Below, piece by piece: positions 21,888 through 31,757 of a DNA stretch of 64,000 bases (the stretch's first letter is position 1; the number at the start of each line of letters is the position of its first letter). Source of the stretch: Massariosphaeria phaeospora (lineage: Eukaryota > Ascomycota > Dothideomycetes > Pleosporales); contig JAADJZ010000014.1 of NCBI GenBank assembly GCA_011032825.1, forward strand, positions 434,001 through 498,000. The letters are read 5' to 3'. The notes beneath the pieces were generated by a model that saw nothing but the letters and a program-made list of their open reading frames with translations, searched no databases and was not told the origin of the DNA. Made by a program: the position numbers and the translations under genes.

Positions 21888-22143
21888 TATAGATTTAATA
21901 TATTAACTATAGATAGAGTTAATTCTAAGATAATAATAAGAAGATTAGCCTAAAATAGCTAGTACTTACTAAGTTATTAAGGGTTTAATAAGATTCTACT
22001 AGATAATTACTTCAGTATATGATAATAAAGTTATTAAGGTGCTAAAACGTTTGCATTGGGGGGATATTTGCGTTGGGAGGATAGGCCCGTGCAAAGCACG
22101 GGCAATCTCTCGAGATTTTTCAGAGAAACCTTGCGCCCGAGTA

Positions 22144-22925
22144 CCTCTCGTCCGATAGAATGACGTTGTATTTTCCCGCTCTGCCAGCGATGCGTTACAT
22201 CTGACCCATCGCTCTGTGACGTATCTTCTGTACTATATTTGACCTTTTATAAAGCCCCCGTTACACCTTGCTATTCTGCTACTCTACCTTACAAGGTCCT
22301 ATAAATAATACTTAGCTGCGTACGTAATTATTTAAGACGTAGATAGTAGGTAGTAGCAAGGGACAGTAGTAACAGCAGGTACAGTGGTAATATTAGGTAC
22401 GGTAGTTACACTAGGTAGAGGAGGCCTTACAAAAGTTCAAATACAGTACAGTAAATATCAGCGTTAGATAATTTAGCGTATTGAGATAGAGGGTTAGATG
22501 TAACAGTTAGATGCAGCGATTTGATGGCTTAGATGTAACACCTTACCTCCTGAGAAGTTGGGATAACTACTTAGGCTGTTATTCTATTGACGACTATTCG
22601 TTGTTGACCTAAACTTGATGTCACCTTTAGGAAGACTGAGTCTACCGATTGTGTCTTGCGTGCTCTAATGTGGACTCCAACTGCCTTTACGATGTTGGTA
22701 ACTAACTCCTCAAGGAGGAAGAAGCAATGTTTATCTCGTACATGGGCCGAAAGGTGCATAGAGTGGAGAAGATTGGCAGTCTGTGAGACGGTACTAGTCA
22801 TGTCTTTCTAGCACGCACTTCAGGCTCAAAATGTTTACATAGGGTATATATATAGGCGCAACTCTCCAGGACGAATGATTCCCTGTACCTCGCTAGGACA
22901 CAGTTCTTGGTATTATCACGATAAT
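22144..22925. other. AT-rich intergenic region, no gene
   Basis: The first ~400 bases are rich in TA, GTAG and TAAT motifs and look like decayed repeat DNA. A TATATATA run near 22847 lies about 75 bp before the start of the metalloprotease gene and could be its TATA element. Confidence 0.45.
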
Positions 22926-24441
22926 ATGCGCTCTTTCTTGCATCTCGTGGCATTGGCTGTTACTTTTTTGATCCCTGTACACGCCGAAAGTGGAAGGACC
23001 CATCATGTTCACTCTTCCTGCACAGATCGATCAACATGGGCTAAGAGTCTCGAACTGGCTGTGAAAATTATAGAGACGGCTATCGAATCCATTGATGGCG
23101 AAGACGAGCCTCGTCTCGACATTGTAGACGCTGCCCAGGATATCTTCGATGTCGTGCTTGATTCTCAAGAATGGTACAATCTCAAAGGTATGATCAATCT
23201 GCGCATAACTTTGCAATACTAAGGCCTCCAAGAACCGTACAAAGAAATACTTTCGTGGACAACTGCGGAAGTGAAATCGTCCGAGTTTGAAACGCTCAAG
23301 GCTGCCGCAATTCGTACCATGTGCGGAAACAGCGCTAGTAAGTTGGGTTTTGTTCCTGTCATAAGCAAGGACTAATCGCGGTTTATAACCAGTGGTTGAA
23401 GACGAGAATGCACCGGATGACCCAAGTAAGCCAGGCACGGTTAGGAAGCGGTTGGAAGGTGAGGTCAGGACGCCAGTAGAAGGTGAGGCGCCACCAGGAG
23501 AGCAAGGCTACACAGATATAAAGAAGTAAGTGCACTAAATTGTACGGTGAATCGAGCATGTAGTGCTAACACTTGGTACCAGTTACATGGCAATGGTTCA
23601 GCCTTATTGCAGCGAAATGGGAGTTAAGGGCTACACAGTAGGAAAGTATCCATTGAAAATGCGACGCAAATAATTGATTGCCTATCCAGAGTCATTATCG
23701 TTACGACGCCGTTCCCGAGTTCCAGCCAAAAGAGGAAACAGATACTTGCGAGCCAGAGCGTCACCTCCAATTTGGCCAGAACCCCATACGCACGGCTGCT
23801 GAGGTTGGTTGCACCGTTTCAGGTTCATAGTCTTCAGCTAACAGGTCTGGTTTGTCTTTAGCTTTGCGATGTTGTCTTCCAGGAGCTTAAGAACTTGCAA
23901 GGCGAACGCATGATACAGAACGCAGAACATCTTGATTGGGACAACAAAGACTTTTCCGGCAAGACGTTGAACGACTTCCGCTTCCTCACTGCGCTCACTA
24001 TTATACACGAAGTAAGGTAACGCTATCGCGGGTTGGGTACGAGGTTACTAACAATAGACATAGTATATGCACGTAGCTCGCCCTCCGTTCGGGACGGACA
24101 GCGGGTCGCAGAAAATACAGCGTAATTGTATACGAGACGTCCGTGGTAAGGATTCATATGGTTGGCAAAACATAGGGCCAATGACTCACGACGAAGCAAT
24201 TATAAATGCTGATAGCTACAGTATGTACAAGATCTAGAGCTCTATTGCTTATTGCTAACAATGTGTAGCTTGGTTTGCGTTCATAACCTTTTTATTCTCT
24301 CACGGCTATGCATTAACACGTTCGGAGCTGGGTGAATGTTCTGATCTTGAAGGGGCGGCAAGAGATGCTGAGATCGCACGCTTGACTGCGCTACGTCAAG
24401 CGGGAGTGATTCAAAAATACCCAGATATCGTGGAATTTTAA
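22926..24441 (+). CDS. Putative secreted HEXXH metalloprotease
   Basis: Eight short exons (22926-23187, 23224-23337, 23393-23525, 23583-23637, 23690-23803, 23862-24011, 24064-24220, 24269-24441) give 385 residues. The first 20 residues (MRSFLHLVALAVTFLIPVHA) are a signal peptide. Splicing after CACGAA onto TATATGCAC creates HEYMH at 275-279, a zinc-protease motif. It is followed by DSYGWQNIG and INADSYTWFAFI, as in fungal M35-like or Lys-specific metallo-endopeptidase-type proteins. A mature secreted protein acting outside the cell is likely. Unspliced, the region looks broken; all seven introns have GT/AG ends and consistent phase. The donor at 23638 and the intron after 23803 are the least certain. 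The activity itself is inferred. Confidence 0.72.
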
Positions 24442-26507
24442 GAAGCAATCTATTTGCAACTCATTGACTGATTGCTTGATTATGTAGCAAATCAATCAAA
24501 TCCCTAAGGGCTATCTTCTTCGCAACATTCGAATTGAAATGGGGGAACGGCATTTGGTGTTTGAAGATCCCACTGCACATATGGTTCCAGTCGTTTTGGG
24601 AGATGGAGTGAGACTACAAAGCATACCTGGACTGTTTCTCTCTTCATCTTGTACGCTTTCCAGCATAGTTGGTTCTCAAAAGCCTAGTAAATGTCCGGGG
24701 CCCCACGGATCCAAGTACCTGTGATAGCTGGCCATCACCGGATGATTGAGTCCAGATCTTCGGTGTCACCAATGCTCAATTCACTAGAGAAAATCAGCTT
24801 GGCCAACCAGGATAATGTCGCGTCGAGACCCCGCCAGCATCCAACGCAAAATACCTTATCAGTAACGATAAAATACCGACTGATATTACGGAGATTGGGT
24901 GCTCTACCAGAAGAAGTGCGCCCAAGGGCAGTGCGCGCAACAGTTCCGGGACTACATGGAGGAAATATTGAAAACATGCTTAATCCGCGGCCCTAACGCG
25001 GGTGATGGAAGGGTTTCAACAGACTCGTCGGAATAATTCTACCAGGGTGGATTGAGGATCTTGAATGATGCAGGGGGCGCTGCGTTGAAAGCTGTAAATC
25101 CACTAGACCTTAAGAAGACTCTTAAGTTTGTGCTTTCAGCAGGACATAGCCGCTTATCGATCAACTCCTGTGGCATTTGTACCCCCAAGGAGGTGTGGAT
25201 GTTCGCATTTGCGATTGTTATGCATTTGTTTCTCGAGCATTGGGAGTCAGCTGACTTATTGTCATCAGGCGTATCATAACCCACCAATGTTGTGCTGCAG
25301 GATAAACTGAACGAGCAGTCAATTGTGCTTGAGGAAGTGAGTGAGTGATAGACGCTAAATACTCTTTGGCTGATGAGTTGTGAGCTGGTTGTGAGAGGCC
25401 GGGGTTAAGGCGGGATCGCGCACTTAGCACTAGTGGTTTGGCACACAGTCCAACGCGGGGGCCGTGCAGGTCTCCGCGACTCCTCCGTGCCATCCATCGC
25501 CTCACCATCTATCGCCAACACGACCTGCTGCTCTCTTACATCTCTTCGTCATTATATGGATAGTTCCACATCGATGTAGCGGGAACCATGCGAATATACC
25601 AGTGTCGAGGGTGGCTGGGCGGCTTGGCTACATCTCATGCTTTACGCCCCGGATTGGAGGGTTAGGCCAGTTCTCCCCATGGGCAAGTACGCCTCATAGT
25701 CTAATTGGACTCTCTACTACAGAATAAAAGTATCCATACTGATAGCATTATAGTCTTCCAACCTCGAGCCTCTGCCGAACTACAGTCCTTGTGAACCCGG
25801 GTCTCACTTCTCCATGTAACCTTTCGATAGGCCTTGACAAGCGATCCGATAGCACGCGCATGCGGATGTGATCGGTCGAACCGACGAAACATACTTTGGT
25901 GGTTGATAAATCATAGCGCCCGGCCCAAAAATTTCCGACAGCAGCGAGTGCAGAGCTTATAATTTGGACGTAGCACACCAACAGGCATCGTGGACGATAC
26001 CGCGCGGATCACGATATCAAGTAGATCAGAACTCCGCGGCTAACCAATCGAGTCCTGCCGTATCGGACGCTTCCATTCACAAGAATTGAGAAAGCATGTG
26101 GGCTATCATTGGACCGGCGGAACCCCGTCTATACCAGACTGCAGCCGAGTTATGCCCAGGGCGTTTGTCTTCGCATTGTATCCCAGGGAACCACCACATC
26201 GCATGGACTTGAATTTGTTGATCCTGTCATGTTTGCTGATGGTTCCGAGGCTGAAGATGGGTATCAAATGCTCTGGTTCGGGACCTCTTCAATATCAATT
26301 GGCGATATCTAGCATGTATGATTTTTGAAACGGTAGGTGCCATTCACTCTGCTTGCTCAACGTAAAACAGATAGATTATGCGGCACACCAGATAGTAGTC
26401 TGGTGTGTTCGCTCTTCCGCCGCACCCGCTTCGAATTCCCAATTCAGTTGTTATCGCACCCCTCCAACATCTTATCCCAACCGTCCCACCCCAAGTTTCC
26501 GCTACCG
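24442..26507. other. Intergenic region, 2 kb, no supported gene
   Basis: Small open frames at 24539-24724, 24691-24996 and 26086-26328 (plus) and 25701-25981 (minus) carry no motif I recognise. Nothing here meets the evidence standard; decayed genes are possible. Confidence 0.4.
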
Positions 26508-26849
26508 CTACGGCACCGTAACCGCCGAGTTTGTTCCAATTATGATCATCTGGGGTTGTCCCTTCATGAACTTGGCCTCGTCACTGTGAATGGCGTGGGC
26601 CGCATCCGGTTGGCTCAGGATAGTGTTGAACGAAATCGCGTGGTCTGCATCCCTGAACTCCAGAACAGCCAGCGAGTCCCAGTTGTCGACCGTCTTGTCG
26701 TCGTAGTAGTAGCGCGTGTGCGAGAGTGGCCACGAGGACTGCGCGTATGTTTTGGCCAATGGGACGTGCGATGTTTCGTAGTGGTTTTTGTACTCTACGA
26801 GAGAGAGATTTTGGAGCGCGAATCCGAAGAGAAGAACGGTGAAATTCAT
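26508..26849 (-). CDS. EthD-domain protein
   Basis: A single exon of 113 residues starts at the ATG at 26849. The frame NFTVLLFG...LSLVEYKNHYETSHVPLAKTYA is the EthD (dimeric alpha/beta barrel) signature, with conserved HVPL. A central WDSLAVLEFRDADHAISF strand and a C-terminal DEAKFMKG...MIIIGTN block complete the domain. Fungal EthD proteins are often small cyclases, decarboxylases or dehydratases in polyketide pathways, but the role of this one is unknown. The length is the usual single-domain size. Neighbours give no hint of a pathway. Confidence 0.85.
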   Translation of the reverse strand: MNFTVLLFGFALQNLSLVEYKNHYETSHVPLAKTYAQSSWPLSHTRYYYDDKTVDNWDSLAVLEFRDADHAISFNTILSQPDAAHAIHSDEAKFMKGQPQMIIIGTNSAVTVP

Positions 26850-28242
26850 TGCGACGTATGGATGGTGGGCGGACTTGGGGAGTTGATGCAGCGACGACGG
26901 AGAACGAGAATTGGAAAGGCTGCTCGGCTTACTCTTATACGATATTTATGTCGTATCCTAATGCTACATTCGGTGTTGGCTCTAACTGTACACTGAGCTG
27001 GGCTAAATTCGAGTTCGCGCCAAGTAAGAGTGGTTTTCTTCGCTTATACTACTTCCAGAAAGGATTGCGAAGTTAGCGATGATGGTCGTTGTTCTAGAGC
27101 AGCGCCACTCCCGCGACGGCCGTACCGCACGGGGACTCGCGCGTAGCTCACCCGATTACCCACGCGTTCGAACGCCTTCGCCTGGTGGCGCCTACAAAAT
27201 CGCAATCGATCCTCACCGACTTCCGACGTCACCTATCTTCGATCATCTGCGCGTCGTCAAGCCTTCTTCGGGTGCGAAAGTGGTACTACGGCCAGCCGTG
27301 TCAAGACAATGTATGCATGATCATACTGGCTAATAGTAACCAAACTAGGCAGCATATGCGAAACAAAGTAAGACCTCTGAGAGCGGACATCCACAATTGG
27401 CACAACTCTTGCTTTACGGCGGCACCGACATACATCAGCATTTCCTATCCACACCCCAAACTTGGTCCCGGACCGTAGTTTGAAATTTGAGTATGCCACT
27501 CACGATGCGAGCATCTCGAGAGTCGTTGATCGTGGCGAGAAGATGCTCTGCGGCTGGGTTGCCAAAAGATCTGTTGAATGTTCCTCTGGATAAGTCTTCG
27601 AGGAGGACCAGTGCTCTTTACGAAAGAAGTCCGACAAGACCGGATTCTCACCGCTGTAAGATTGCCCGATCAGGCAGTACGCCCCGATTACCTAATGCCT
27701 GGCTGCATTAGAGATACTATCTGGACTCCGCGAACATGAACATTTTTGCACAGCAACTGAAACCCTATATGCTGAACGACATTTGATGTGTTGTTAACTT
27801 ACGGCTTATTACCAGACATGCTTCAGAGTCATTAGGCCCGATTTATGCTTTTGCTCACGTTTCTAATTCCAAAGTGTGGCAAGAAGGATTTTCAATTCGG
27901 ACTATATGAACTTGGCTGGATACAAAATCATTTGTATGTATTTGATATGCTTCAAAAGAGAGTGTCTCTGTGACACGTTGAGAAAATAAGAAACTGGAAG
28001 CACTGAGACGAAGATCCAATGGGGCTTATGTTGATGAACCGTAGCTCTGATAAAAGGAACCACCCAACGCACGTTGAAAAGAAATAACGCTTGTCGCAGG
28101 GGCATGAGAGAAATTTCTAGCTTGGAGATTCCGCAAATATTGGAAGCTCCCAATGATTGCAGAAGTCACACTCGATCGAGGAATTGCCCTGAAAGAAAGA
28201 CCGACGGAAATCCACGTATCTCTCCGCTTCTTAGGATTTTGC
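26850..28242. other. Intergenic region, no supported gene
   Basis: Short frames on both strands have no recognisable family. One minus-strand stretch near 27500-27620 reads like protein (LLEDLSRGTFNRSFGNPAAE) but is bounded by stops and has no start, so it may be a gene fragment. Confidence 0.4.
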
Positions 28243-29055
28243 TCAGCTTGCCATGCTTGTGTAGCGTTCTCCATCCGTCCAGTCATCCTGCCACTCCTGC
28301 AAGTCCACATCATGAGCCATGTATACACGAACGGGACCTTCTTCGATGCTGCGAGGCTTGTTTGCGGCGGTATCGGGCTCTTGGATTAACCCTTCGGCAC
28401 GCGCGCGTTCCTTGATTTCTTTTTGGTCTTGTGGGAACATGTGTTGAACGAGCCGAAGCCTCAAATCAACGTAGAGATGGTCCCCCCGGTTCATGTCAGC
28501 GAATTCGCGTGCATGCACCATATAGCTAGCTAGCTCTTTTCCTGGTATGGGCAGCAGGGCAATGTCGACCAAGAGTGGCGCACGTCGTACTTGATGATTA
28601 TAGCGCATTTTACGAGCGGCTTTGTGGCAGAACTTCATGAGCACCTGCTTTGCATCCGCAACGCCACTAAGTGGTGCCATCGGGAAATCTTTTTCGTAGC
28701 TCTCATAGGAATCTTGTGATTCTTCTGAGTAACTCGCGTCAAGAGACTTTAGTAGTGCAAGGACATATGTAAGTCTATAGAGCTCTTCGAGGCTTGTGGT
28801 TATCTTAGTTGGCGCTTCTAGAACCTCCAGTATCTTCTTGTCGAGTATGACCAGCGCTTCATCATGTATCTGCCGACAGGTCGCCAGGATCGATCTCGAG
28901 ACGAAGCCGTCCACAATGAAATAATCACCCGAAGTATCAATTTCATATTCTTCATCGGCAGGTGAGACGCGCGAAGTTCGTGTGCGTACGGGAATGCGCT
29001 CGTAGACCATAAGCCGGATCTCTTTCGGGAGAGCTTGGAATCGGAAGTAAGTCAT
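28243..29055 (-). CDS. LPxELR-type fungal protein, paralogue 1
   Basis: A single exon of 270 residues starts at the ATG at 29055; a longer TTG-started frame is unlikely. Near the N-terminus FQALPKEIRLMVYERIPVRTRT resembles the short LPxELR...Y motif that opens many fungal F-box-like and 2EXR-type proteins. Further on are SILATCRQ and a C-terminal block EEGPVRVYMAHDVDLQEW. All are shared with the neighbouring gene at 29838-30632, showing a tandem duplication. Function is unknown. F-box-like adaptor roles are possible but not shown. A ~100 bp minisatellite sits directly upstream of the start. Confidence 0.75.
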   Translation of the reverse strand: MTYFRFQALPKEIRLMVYERIPVRTRTSRVSPADEEYEIDTSGDYFIVDGFVSRSILATCRQIHDEALVILDKKILEVLEAPTKITTSLEELYRLTYVLALLKSLDASYSEESQDSYESYEKDFPMAPLSGVADAKQVLMKFCHKAARKMRYNHQVRRAPLLVDIALLPIPGKELASYMVHAREFADMNRGDHLYVDLRLRLVQHMFPQDQKEIKERARAEGLIQEPDTAANKPRSIEEGPVRVYMAHDVDLQEWQDDWTDGERYTSMAS

Positions 29056-29837
29056 CTTGACCGATTGATTGGGTGGTGGCAACGAGTTTGCCTTTCGGTG
29101 TTGGCTTAGGTAGTAGTCAAGAGGCCGCAGAAAGGTAGACTGGCGAGGTATGTAAGTAAATTCTGTGAGGGGCAGGTAAAGTTGACTCGTAGGCTTGAAT
29201 CTCGGTATTGCTGTAGGTAGAGATGAAGAGGCTACGGAGAGGTATAATTGTAGGACAGATAGGTTACTCTACGAGCTTGGAGGCGGTCCGCGGGTGAAGG
29301 TGGCTCGTAGACTCGACTCTCGGTGTCTCTATAGGTGGAAAGGTAGAGGCCACCGAAAGGTAGATGAGGCAGGTAGGTTATTCTATGAGGGTGGGTAAAG
29401 GTGCGCTTCGCTCAGTTCAGGCACTTCTATTACGTCATATTGTTTATGAGTGCGGGGCAGACTCTTGTCGGGTTTGTCATTCTGCGTCATGCTAATTTCG
29501 TCTGACCCAAGCAGCGCTCCCAGCCGGGAACACAACATAGCGAGAATATCATATAGTAGTGGAGCTACAAATTGGCAGTCACAGTTTGGGATAGTTTTTC
29601 TGCCTAATTAGCATCATTCAAATTTTAGTTTAATATCTTCATCGGCTTCGAATTAAACTGTGCATGCATGTCGTTCCACTGGCAGAGAAATGCTTGAAAC
29701 CAAATCCACATAACCACTGAACAAGACCGAGCGCGCATGGAAGGTGGAGAACAGGAAGTCGCAGCTGATGTAGGAAAGTTTCCTCCAGTTCCGCAAAATT
29801 CGTTCTTGTGATTCTCCTCCGCCATGCCCAGACTCAA
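29056..29837. other. Intergenic region between LPxELR paralogues, with minisatellite
   Basis: No gene is seen. The first 340 bases hold an imperfect tandem repeat (listed separately); the rest is ordinary AT-rich spacer. Confidence 0.5.
29097..29395. repeat. Imperfect ~100-118 bp tandem repeat
   Basis: Two full units (29177-29294 and 29295-29395) and one partial unit before them share the order GACTCGTAG/GCTCGTAG, TCTCGGT, GTAGGT, GAGAGGTA/GAAAGGTA, AGGTTA(C/T)TCTA and a G-rich end. A fourth unit starts at 29396 (TAAAGG). It lies within 350 bp upstream of the minus-strand gene that starts at 29055, so it overlaps that promoter. Confidence 0.6.
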
Positions 29838-30632
29838 CTATTTTGCAAGACAGATGTCGTATTCCTCATCCGTCCAGTGCTTCTCCCACTCACTCAATTT
29901 CACATCTGGTCCCATGTACACACGAGTGGGGCCTTCATTGAGAGTTCGTGGACGGTATGTGAACACATCGTGTTGTTGCAGTATCACCTCGACACGCATG
30001 TCCTCCAAAAAGACTGGTGTTCCACTGCGAGGGGGCATGTGTGGAACATTCCGAATCCGGATATCGGACCCAAATTCAGCGAAATCTTTCCCTCTGGATT
30101 GAAGGACCCATTGATAGTTTGCTTGGAGCCGGTAGAATCTGGATTCAGGGCCATGCGATTGAGATGGACCCGTAACTGGATGGGGCACGATAGCAACATC
30201 GACCAGGGCTGGCTGTTTTCGTACTTTGTGACAATGTTGTATCTTGCGGACGGCTTGCCTGTGGAATGTCGGGAGCTCCGGGTGCACATACGTCAACCCC
30301 GCTAGAAAATTTTCGTAAGCCGTATGGAGCGATCGAAGTGGTCCCAAACGACGCATGAGCCCGGGCATGCCTTTGACACTTGTGACAAGCCTGATTGGCG
30401 ACTCCAGTATGCTCAACATCTTCCTGTCTAGTATGGCTTGTGCCTCTGAATTGACTTGACGGCAGGTTGCTAGAATATATGTCGTGACATTTTCCTCCAC
30501 GAGCATGAAATGGTCTAGGACATCGGAAGACTCTCCGCTCTTGATGCTGTAAGTCCGTGTTCGATTTGGAATGCGCTCGTAGACCATGAGTCGAAGCTCT
30601 TTAGGGAGAGCCAGGAACGGGAAATGGGCCAT
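29838..30632 (-). CDS. LPxELR-type fungal protein, paralogue 2
   Basis: The single exon gives 264 residues from the ATG at 30632. An in-frame ATG at 30743 would add 37 residues with no match in the paralogue, so I prefer the shorter form. The N-terminus FLALPKELRLMVYERIPNRTRT, the middle YILATCRQVNSEAQAILDRK and the end NEGPTRVYMGPDVKLSEWEK follow the neighbouring gene at 28243-29055. The middle regions diverge strongly, with different loop lengths, so the duplication is old or fast evolving. Function is unknown. Confidence 0.75.
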   Translation of the reverse strand: MAHFPFLALPKELRLMVYERIPNRTRTYSIKSGESSDVLDHFMLVEENVTTYILATCRQVNSEAQAILDRKMLSILESPIRLVTSVKGMPGLMRRLGPLRSLHTAYENFLAGLTYVHPELPTFHRQAVRKIQHCHKVRKQPALVDVAIVPHPVTGPSQSHGPESRFYRLQANYQWVLQSRGKDFAEFGSDIRIRNVPHMPPRSGTPVFLEDMRVEVILQQHDVFTYRPRTLNEGPTRVYMGPDVKLSEWEKHWTDEEYDICLAK

Positions 30633-31040
30633 GCGTGTGGTGGTGTGCCGTCCCGAAATTCGAGTTATCGTTGGTGCGAGGTGGTGTGGGGAAGAAAATT
30701 TTCGGGCCGCAGATACAAGAGTGCGGTAAAGGCACGACGTCATTTGCTAGTAGCCGTGAGTTTCCTTGCTTACGTCATATCGGCAGTACTGGATACCTGC
30801 ACTCCTCCATATTTCAGGTGAGCGGCGCGTTGAGTAGGCAACCGGGACCCCATGGCTGCGTACGAACCAGTGAAATGCCTGAAACAGCTAGACCACCTGA
30901 TTTTGAAATGTTTATGCAAACGAGAATCCTAACAAGATATAGAGCTCACCGTAGATAATGGCGCCTCTTCAAAACTTCTTATACGAAGGTACAGAAACCG
31001 CCGAGCGCCTTAGAAGTGATGCCTTACTAGAAAAGGTCGA
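30633..31040. other. Intergenic region, nothing recognised
   Basis: This is about 400 bases between two minus-strand genes. I see no motif or repeat. Confidence 0.5.
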
Positions 31041-31754
31041 CTAAGTTTCACTGTACAATCTGTCGCTAATTCCGAGAGCTGGATAGTTGGTAAAAAGCTC
31101 GCAATGAATGCTACCGTTACTTTCATTCACCTCATCATCCAATCTCAGACACACCCCCAACTTGACATCCTTTAGATTAGCCTCCCCATGATCAATGATA
31201 GTTTCGCACCTGTCCTGTCGGTTCATTCGAGGCAAAAAGAAGTATACTACCGCCGCAACTACCCACAGAATAGGCTTCCGAAGAATGACGAGCAACATTT
31301 TTGAGGTGTACACAATAAAGATAAGTAAGAATAGGAAATTCAGCCAGTTCGATTGCGCTTCGAGGGACTTTTGCGCGCACAGAAAGGGCTTAGTGTTGTG
31401 CTGGGGTGGGATGATTTTGATGTTTTCATTGTCGGTGGCTTCCTTTCCCTGAATATCTTCTGTCGGCTTGATGTCGTCGATGGAATCGATGTCTTCGTTA
31501 ATGTCTTCGCTATGCTCTACGCTTGTTGTATGCAAAGGATAGCCATTGGAAAAACCCTCACATCCAATGTTTCCTGGACCAAACCCAAATTGCACGTCGC
31601 TATGAACTGCAGGCTCATCGCAGTACTCAGAAATACCGAGGTCCGCTTCCTCAGATACTTGATCTACCGGGATCGGAGCTGTGTAAGTTACCTCGTCAAT
31701 TAAGAGCCCATCATCGTTTGGGGGGGAGATGTGGTCTGCCGACCCAGCATCCAT
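31041..31754 (-). CDS. Hypothetical membrane-anchored protein, in frame with the upstream gene
   Basis: The frame has 237 residues from the ATG at 31754. The first ~130 residues are acidic and low complexity (EDINEDIDSIDDIKPTED). A strongly hydrophobic segment follows (WLNFLFLLIFIVY and ILWVVAAVVYFFL), probably two membrane passes or a hairpin. A short soluble tail ends the protein. No family is recognised. The ATG lies only three bases after the stop of the upstream frame and in the same phase (TGA AAT ATG), which is odd for separate fungal genes. It may be a second exon set, a readthrough extension or the second half of a gene broken by one nonsense change. Confidence 0.5.
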   Translation of the reverse strand: MDAGSADHISPPNDDGLLIDEVTYTAPIPVDQVSEEADLGISEYCDEPAVHSDVQFGFGPGNIGCEGFSNGYPLHTTSVEHSEDINEDIDSIDDIKPTEDIQGKEATDNENIKIIPPQHNTKPFLCAQKSLEAQSNWLNFLFLLIFIVYTSKMLLVILRKPILWVVAAVVYFFLPRMNRQDRCETIIDHGEANLKDVKLGVCLRLDDEVNESNGSIHCELFTNYPALGISDRLYSET

Positions 31755-31757
31755 ATT

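Larger units (their letters stand above)
19892..22141. mobile_element. MITE-like element carrying a nested pogo/Fot1 transposon
   Basis: The ends are ~91 bp imperfect terminal inverted repeats, both starting CTCGGGC when read inward. Within them a GCCCGTGC...GCACGGGC hairpin is conserved on both sides. A TA dinucleotide flanks each end (19890-19891 and 22142-22143), as expected for a Tc1/mariner-type target duplication. Removing the nested transposon (20024-21887) and its duplicated TA leaves about 384 bp of AT-rich, non-coding sequence. That matches a non-autonomous MITE. The two end repeats differ at roughly one base in ten, so this element is older than the inner one. Confidence 0.8.

Noticed and set aside
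23338..24063. Treating the HEXXH gene as a pseudogene because of in-frame stops
   Set aside because: All stops fall in segments with good splice signals, and the spliced frame stays open from signal peptide to C-terminus.
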